From the NCBI GenBank assembly GCA_041389725.1, contig JAWKRG010000017.1:62001-126000 (forward strand): a stretch of 64,000 nucleotides of DNA, in the 5' to 3' direction. The stretch comes from Polyangiaceae bacterium. Its GTDB lineage: Bacteria; Myxococcota_A; Polyangia; Polyangiales; Polyangiaceae. This document shows, in pieces, positions 59,412 through 64,000 of the stretch (position 1 is the first letter of the stretch; every line of letters starts with the position of its first letter). Both the position numbers and the translations under genes were made by a program. The notes below the pieces were generated by a model that searched no databases, was not told where the DNA came from, and saw only the letters and a list, made by a program, of their open reading frames with translations.

Positions 59412-59476
59412 GGCTTGCCAGTGACGGCCGCCTCCTGCGCGCTCCTTGGACGGGCAACTCTGCTATCGTATGCGCC

Positions 59477-60310
59477 ATGAAACGTGGATTGGCATGTTGC
59501 GCCCTCGTGCTGTGGTTGCCCCTGGCTTGCGGCTCCGAGGATGCCGCGGGGGGAGGCGGAGGCACCGGCAGCGGCGGGACTGGCGGCATGAGTGGCGGTG
59601 CGGGTTCCGGGGGGAATGCCGGTACCGAAACCTGCAGCGCGACTTTCATCTGGCTGCAGAAGGACGCCTACAAAGAGACAGCCGGGCGGAGCAGCTCGCT
59701 GTGGCCGCCTCACACCACCACGACGCTGGACATCGTTTGCGATGGGAACCTGGTTCGCTCCGCATTTCGCGAAAACCACGGCACCAAGCCAGGAGCGAAG
59801 GATGCCAACGGCGACGTGCTGCTGGTCGACGTCGGCACCATGGCGGCCAATGGAACGCGAGCGGAACTCGACGCGCTAGCCAACGCCTACGAGGCCTGCG
59901 AATGCGGAACGAAGTTCTTGAGCATGGACGCCCTTGGTGACGCTGCCGTGCAACAGCTGGTGAAAGAGCTGAGCGACTACGCCACGGCCCATCTGACATG
60001 CACGGGTGCCGTGGACGCTGCGGGCCTGGTGCAGAAGCTCCAGGCAGGTGACATCGAGGGAGTGCTGGCGGTGCTTCCGAACTGCACCTGGGACAGCGGC
60101 TCGGACTTCTCGGGCGGCTTCGACGCAGCCCTGAAGAAGATCATCGCAGCTGCGCAAGAGGCGCTTTCGGACTACCACGTCTGCAACAACGACGCGGAGC
60201 TTCAGGCCGCCTTGTTCGACTCCTATCGACAGGGCGGCGGAGTGGGAAGCTGTGATGCACAGTCCCCGCTGTGTGCCGGGCCCAAGTGGTTCTACGCACC
60301 CAACCCGTAG
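59477..60310 (+). CDS. hypothetical lipoprotein with Gly/Ser linker
   Basis: A 277-residue predicted lipoprotein (signal ending LPLAC, residue 18), followed by a Gly/Ser linker (about 22-50). The mature part is mixed alpha/beta with eight or more Cys (ACECGTKF, LTCTGAV, PNCTWDSG, VCNNDAEL, SPLCAGP). Two homologous-looking helices, ELDALANAYEAC and ALKKIIAAAQEAL, appear. Function unknown. ATG at 59477. Confidence 0.82.
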   Translation: MKRGLACCALVLWLPLACGSEDAAGGGGGTGSGGTGGMSGGAGSGGNAGTETCSATFIWLQKDAYKETAGRSSSLWPPHTTTTLDIVCDGNLVRSAFRENHGTKPGAKDANGDVLLVDVGTMAANGTRAELDALANAYEACECGTKFLSMDALGDAAVQQLVKELSDYATAHLTCTGAVDAAGLVQKLQAGDIEGVLAVLPNCTWDSGSDFSGGFDAALKKIIAAAQEALSDYHVCNNDAELQAALFDSYRQGGGVGSCDAQSPLCAGPKWFYAPNP

Positions 60311-60346
60311 CGGCGAGCACCGCATGCGATCTTAGGTGCGTGCCAC

Positions 60347-61642
60347 TCAGCGCATGCCGTGCCGTCGTAGCAACGATAGCAAGTAGCCGCGGTCCATCTG
60401 CGCGCGGCGTGCCGCCTCCGAGGCGTTGTTGTGCACGGCGGACATCAAGTCGTCCAGATAGCGTTTTTCGAACTGGCTCAGCGCTGAAGCGCGTGCGTCG
60501 CGGTAGGCTGTTGTCTCCTGCACTGGCCTCGCGACCTGCGGCAGTTCCATTTGGTCGAAGCCCAGCGCCAAAGCGTTCTCGACGAAGTTCCGGAGCTCTC
60601 GCACGTTACCTGCCCAATGATGCACCGCAAGGGACTCGACTTGTTGTGGGCCGAGCCCTGGCGGATGGGCCTGGCCGCTGATTTGCTCGGCGAAGTGCGC
60701 GATGAGTGCCGGAACGTCCTCAGGCCGCTCGCGAAGTGGGGGGATGACGATGCGGGAAACGGCAATTCGGAAGTACAGATCGCTGCGAAACCGCCCACAG
60801 TTTGCTGACGCTCGCAAATCACGGTGCGTCGCAGACAGCAGGCGAAAGTCCGACGCAATCTCCGACTCCCCTCCCACTCTGCGAAAGCGGCGGCGTTCGA
60901 GTACGCCCAGCAACGCCGGTTGGAGTTCCACGGGTAGCTCTCCCACCTCGTCCAGGAACAGCGTGCCGCCTGCGGCTCGCTCGAAGGCTCCGAGGTGCCT
61001 CGAGTTCGCCCCGGTGAAGGCACCGCGTTCGTGGCCGAACAGCTCCGAGGTGATCAGGTTCGGGGGCAAGGCGCCACAATCCACCACGACGAAGGGGCCT
61101 TGCGCGCGCGAACTCCTGGAATGTATGGCGTGTGCCACGACTTCCTTGCCCGTGCCGGTTTCCCCTTCGATCAACACCGACACCATCGTCCTGGCGAGCT
61201 TCTCCGCGGTAGCCAGCACGCGCTGCATGCTTGGACTGGCGCAGATCACGCCGGGTAGAGTAGCTGCGTGATGCTCGTCTCGCGCTGGCTTCGCCCGCAC
61301 CGAGCTGACGAGTAGGGTCGTGCCGCCAATCTCGATGGTCGCATCCACCGGAAGCACGGCCCGCTCGATTCGCGCGTTTGCGTAGCGAGTGCCGTTGAGG
61401 CTTCCAAGGTCAGTGACCTGAACGCCGCCTGGGGCGACCCGGACCTCCAGGTGGTAGCGGCTGACGGTGGGATCCGTCAGCGCGAGGTCGTTGTCCTGGG
61501 ACGCGCCCACGGACAGGGGGCGTTCTCGTTCGAGCACGACCTGTGCTCCGACGTCGGGCCCCGCGCATACGTTCAGCGCCATCGCGTCGACGGCTGTCTC
61601 TGCGCCCCCCTGCAGGACGGTGACGGTGCGATCTTCAGCCAC
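60347..61642 (-). CDS. FHA-domain sigma-54-dependent activator (EBP)
   Basis: A 431-residue enhancer-binding protein. An FHA domain (about 20-105; PLSVGASQDNDLALTDPTVSRYH, then LGSLNGTRYAN) binds phosphothreonine. The AAA+ domain (about 125-355) has Walker A GETGTGKE, GAFTGA for sigma-54 contact, and Walker B GGTLFLDEVGEL. A Fis-type helix-turn-helix ends the protein (NASEAARRAQMDRGYLLSLLRR). GTG at 61642 follows GAGGAG. It is divergent from a kinase gene 110 bp away; in myxobacteria such kinase/FHA-EBP pairs can form a phosphorylation-to-transcription relay. Confidence 0.93.
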   Translation of the reverse strand: MAEDRTVTVLQGGAETAVDAMALNVCAGPDVGAQVVLERERPLSVGASQDNDLALTDPTVSRYHLEVRVAPGGVQVTDLGSLNGTRYANARIERAVLPVDATIEIGGTTLLVSSVRAKPARDEHHAATLPGVICASPSMQRVLATAEKLARTMVSVLIEGETGTGKEVVAHAIHSRSSRAQGPFVVVDCGALPPNLITSELFGHERGAFTGANSRHLGAFERAAGGTLFLDEVGELPVELQPALLGVLERRRFRRVGGESEIASDFRLLSATHRDLRASANCGRFRSDLYFRIAVSRIVIPPLRERPEDVPALIAHFAEQISGQAHPPGLGPQQVESLAVHHWAGNVRELRNFVENALALGFDQMELPQVARPVQETTAYRDARASALSQFEKRYLDDLMSAVHNNASEAARRAQMDRGYLLSLLRRHGMR

Positions 61643-61752
61643 GTCGCTCCTCAATACCACCTTCGCAGGTCAGTTGGGCGGTCGTCCGCCACAACGCAGG
61701 CTCGCTCATACGCGGACGAGCCGCGATCTGCTAGCCTTTTTCTGGTCGCCGC

Positions 61753-63360
61753 GTGCCTCGTCCCCCCTCCACGGTCGGTCCGAACCGCATCGGTCCCTAC
61801 GACCTGCTGCTACCGCTGGGCAGCGGCGGCATGGCGACGGTCTACCTCGCGCAAAAACAAGTTGTAGAGGGCGTGACTCGTGAGTTCGCCGTGAAGCTGA
61901 TGCACGCACATCTGCGTGGCGATCCAGACTGGGCAGCGCACCTGCTTCACGAGGCCAAGATCGCTGCGCGGGTACGGCATCCGAACGTCGTCCAACTCGT
62001 CGACGTCGGCGACGACCCCTTGGGGATCTACTTGGTGCTGGACTATGTGGAGGGCGAGTCGCTTTCCGGGCTGAGCCGCCTTCTGCGCGCACAGCAACGC
62101 AGCTTGCCTCCTCGAATCTCCGGTCGTGTCTTGATCGATGCGCTTCTGGGTCTGCATGCGGCTCACGAGTTGCGCGACGAGTCGGGCGCCTCCTTGAACC
62201 TGGTTCACCGTGACTTCTCGCCGCAGAATGTCCTGGTCGGCACGGATGGAGTGAGTCGACTGACGGACTTCGGCATCGCCAAAGCCAGCGATGGGCAGCT
62301 CACCGCGACGGGAGTTCTCAAAGGCAAGCTCGCGTACATGTCCCCACAGCAGGCGCGGGGGCTTCGTGTCGATCGTCGCTGTGACGTGTGGGCCGCCGGC
62401 GTCATCGCATGGGAGCTAGTGGCAGGTCGTCGGCTCTACACCACGAAAAATGACTCGGAAGTGTTACTTGCGGTCGTCAGCAACACTCCACCGCCCCTCT
62501 CCGAAGTCGCACCGAATGTTCCCAAACTCCTGAGCGACGTCGTGGCCTCCGCACTTCAGCCCGAGCTATCCGCTCGCTGCCCAGATGCTCGAACCTTTCG
62601 CGAAGAGCTGATGACGGTCTGGCCGAGCTACCAAGGGTTGGCAGACCAAGCCGAGTTGGCCGATTTCGTGTCCAAAGCGATTGCAGGCCCTCTGGAGGAA
62701 CGCCGCCAGCGTGCGATGCAGGCAAGGCGCAGCCGCAGCGCTCCGGAACCGGTAGCGCCTCCGGGAAGTGCGCAGGGCGTCACCCCATCGACGGACTCAC
62801 TCGTCTTGGCCGCCGCGGAACCGACGAAAGAGACGAAGTTCGAGGCGGTCACCGGAACCCGCATGCAGCCTGCACGCGGCTATCGAGCCGGCGCTGCGGC
62901 GCTGGTCGTGATTGCGGCTCTGGGCGGCGCCTACGCTTGGGTGGCTGAGTCAGACGGGGCGCCAAACACGCTTCCGTCCGTCAGCGCCGGAGCAGTCCCC
63001 GCTCCGGCGCCAGTCGCGTCGGCGAGCCTCGTCGTGTCTTCGGACAAAGACCTTGCGGCAATTCGCGTCGGTCGCCGTGTCGTCAACGTGACCCCGCCCC
63101 GCAAACGAATGGAGGTTCCGTTGTTGGCGGCCGAGTCGGGGCGCGCGCTCGAAGTGGAAGCCACGAACGTGGCTGGAGAGACGCTCGCTCGGTCCATCGG
63201 CAAGGACGAGGGGAGTGTACGATTCAGCTTCCAAGTCGCGGCGTCGGATGCGGCTCTACCCACGCAGACGCCGAAGCCCAAGACCAATCCCAGGTCGCCG
63301 CAGCGACCCCGGCCCAAGCCCGCCCCCACGGACGTGCTCGCTCCGACGCCTTTTCGTTAG
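61753..63360 (+). CDS. transmembrane Ser/Thr protein kinase
   Basis: A 535-residue receptor-like kinase. Motifs: GSGGMATVY, EFAVKLMH, HRDFSPQN (Ser in place of the usual Lys), LTDFGIAK, YMSPQQ in place of APE. The kinase domain spans about 15-270. A linker leads to one transmembrane helix (about 378-396) and a short extracytoplasmic beta domain (about 420-500) that resembles PEGA. Start is GTG at 61753. It faces the FHA-EBP gene and is its likely signalling partner. Confidence 0.91.
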   Translation: MPRPPSTVGPNRIGPYDLLLPLGSGGMATVYLAQKQVVEGVTREFAVKLMHAHLRGDPDWAAHLLHEAKIAARVRHPNVVQLVDVGDDPLGIYLVLDYVEGESLSGLSRLLRAQQRSLPPRISGRVLIDALLGLHAAHELRDESGASLNLVHRDFSPQNVLVGTDGVSRLTDFGIAKASDGQLTATGVLKGKLAYMSPQQARGLRVDRRCDVWAAGVIAWELVAGRRLYTTKNDSEVLLAVVSNTPPPLSEVAPNVPKLLSDVVASALQPELSARCPDARTFREELMTVWPSYQGLADQAELADFVSKAIAGPLEERRQRAMQARRSRSAPEPVAPPGSAQGVTPSTDSLVLAAAEPTKETKFEAVTGTRMQPARGYRAGAAALVVIAALGGAYAWVAESDGAPNTLPSVSAGAVPAPAPVASASLVVSSDKDLAAIRVGRRVVNVTPPRKRMEVPLLAAESGRALEVEATNVAGETLARSIGKDEGSVRFSFQVAASDAALPTQTPKPKTNPRSPQRPRPKPAPTDVLAPTPFR

Positions 63361-63558
63361 TACACAGAACACAGCACATGGGCGCGGTCGATGTCGCTGC
63401 TGGATGGTCGACGCGAAAGTCAGCCGAGGTCGCCTTAGGCCGCCCTAGGTCGGGACGTTGAGCGAGCCCAGCGCGTCTTTTGGCTCGCGCTGCTTCGGGT
63501 ACCGGTGGGCAGCTTCCAGACCCGCGCGATGAAATCGGCGGCCCGATCAAACGTGGCA
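63361..63558. other. intergenic region
   Basis: 198 bases between convergent genes (the kinase and the truncated Cys-rich gene). No gene, repeat or clear hairpin is seen. Confidence 0.4.
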
Positions 63559-63804
63559 CTAGCACCCGGAGCTCAGCGAGCACGTACCGTTGACGCACAC
63601 CAGGCCCGAACGGCATTCGTCGCTGCCACTACATTGGGCGCCGAGCTGACGAAGCGCTGCACACCGACCGTTGGCGCCGCAATAGGCGCCTTCACTTCGC
63701 ATGCAGACTGCGGGGCCATCCTCCGCGGATGGAACATCGCTACAAAAGTCGGCGTGCTCGCAAGTTGCGACACAGGCTTCTCCCAATGTCGCGGCTGTCA
63801 CAAC
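63559..63804 (-). pseudogene. Cys-rich lipoprotein-type gene, 5' end cut off by an IS element
   Basis: About 80 codons of a Cys-rich protein (EGAYCGANGRCAALR, QCSGSDECRSGLVC, NGTCSLSSGC) like the C-terminal module of the lipoprotein at 22431. The frame has no signal peptide and runs straight into the left end of the IS element at about 63805. The first codon with start potential (GTG 63801) is three codons from the junction, so the gene is probably a truncated remnant. Confidence 0.72.
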
Positions 63805-64000
63805 TGAATCGCCCCGAGATTCCCGGAGACTCCAAAAGTTGGGAGAATGGGAATCATGGGCAGAAGGAGCAAGTTCTCACCTGAGGTTCGCGAGCGCGCG
63901 GTGCGACTCGTCAGCGAGACGCAGCGAGAGCACGAGTCGGAGTGGGCAGCCATCGTTTCGGTCGCCGAGAAGATCGGATGCACGCCCGAGACGCTGCGCA
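63805..64000 (+). mobile_element. IS3-family insertion sequence, left end (incomplete)
   Basis: TGAATCGCCCCGAGATTCCC near 63805 resembles the left terminal repeat of IS3-family elements. An OrfA-type transposase starts 42 bases further in. The right end is outside the window. Confidence 0.75.
63847..64000 (+). CDS. IS3-family transposase OrfA, partial
   Basis: The first 51 codons of OrfA, running off the window. The sequence RRSKFSPEVRERAVRLVSE followed by EKIGCTPETLR is the helix-turn-helix start of IS3/IS911-type OrfA, which binds the element ends; the catalytic OrfB should follow by frameshift. The start is ATG 63847 or 63856 (the latter with AAT-rich upstream). Confidence 0.88.
   Translation, partial: MGIMGRRSKFSPEVRERAVRLVSETQREHESEWAAIVSVAEKIGCTPETLR

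Noticed and set aside
1..64000. tRNA, rRNA or 4.5S RNA genes
   Set aside because: The gaps between genes were read for T-loop and stem patterns and none fitted; the gap before ffh holds repeats rather than an SRP RNA that I can recognise.

Overview
The window reads as a chromosome segment of a myxobacterium, most likely class Polyangia (Sorangium/Polyangium relatives). Signs are the high GC with strong GC3 in real frames, lipoproteins with Gly/Ser-rich linkers after the lipobox, several Hanks-type Ser/Thr kinases with one transmembrane helix, an FHA/sigma-54 activator, an IgGFc-binding-type surface protein, a MYXO-CTERM-like tail and a serine-palmitoyltransferase-like enzyme. No rRNA, tRNA or CRISPR was found.

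Layout. 0-6.8 kb: lipoproteins, an IgGFc-binding-type protein, a lone FliI/SctN-type ATPase and a Rieske oxygenase. 7.1-13 kb: two receptor-like/soluble Ser/Thr kinases, an RNB ribonuclease, then a DNA methyltransferase followed by a PD-(D/E)XK nuclease (candidate compact restriction-modification pair). 13.3-18 kb: fatty acid desaturase with an FNR-type box upstream, small membrane protein, class II glutamine amidotransferase, an Aer-like PAS protein overlapping a soluble chemotaxis receptor, a GDT1-type cation transporter. 18.1-24.7 kb: carbamoyltransferase/amidase pair, CPBP protease, lipoproteins. 24.7-31.4 kb: a pseudokinase with a TPR-like partner, an RpoH-type sigma factor coupled to rsmI, and a secreted tandem Tudor-knot-like protein. 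31.4-35.2 kb: a repeat-rich accessory region around an HNH endonuclease gene. 35.2-49.5 kb: mostly core genes (ffh, purM-purN, rsmD, truA, SPT-like), with lipoproteins between them. 49.5-64 kb: VCBS-repeat lipoprotein, kinase, MYXO-CTERM protein, GNAT-like/P450 pair, ttcA, lipoproteins, an FHA-EBP facing a kinase, and an IS3-family element cutting a Cys-rich gene at the right edge.

The most unusual signal is not a gene. At eight separate loci the last bases of a gene, with its stop codon and some downstream sequence, are repeated in tandem just past the gene (two to five diverged copies, periods about 22 to 55 bp). It happens in tandem and convergent gene arrangements and for unrelated proteins, and I know of no named element that explains it. 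Each array is listed, and the pattern is the lead finding.

Translation-coupled pairs (overlapping start/stop) that probably act together: purM-purN-FAD oxidoreductase, rpoH-type sigma factor-rsmI, PAS-MCP, carbamoyltransferase-amidase, GNAT-like-P450, ffh-lipoprotein, kinase-MYXO-CTERM protein.
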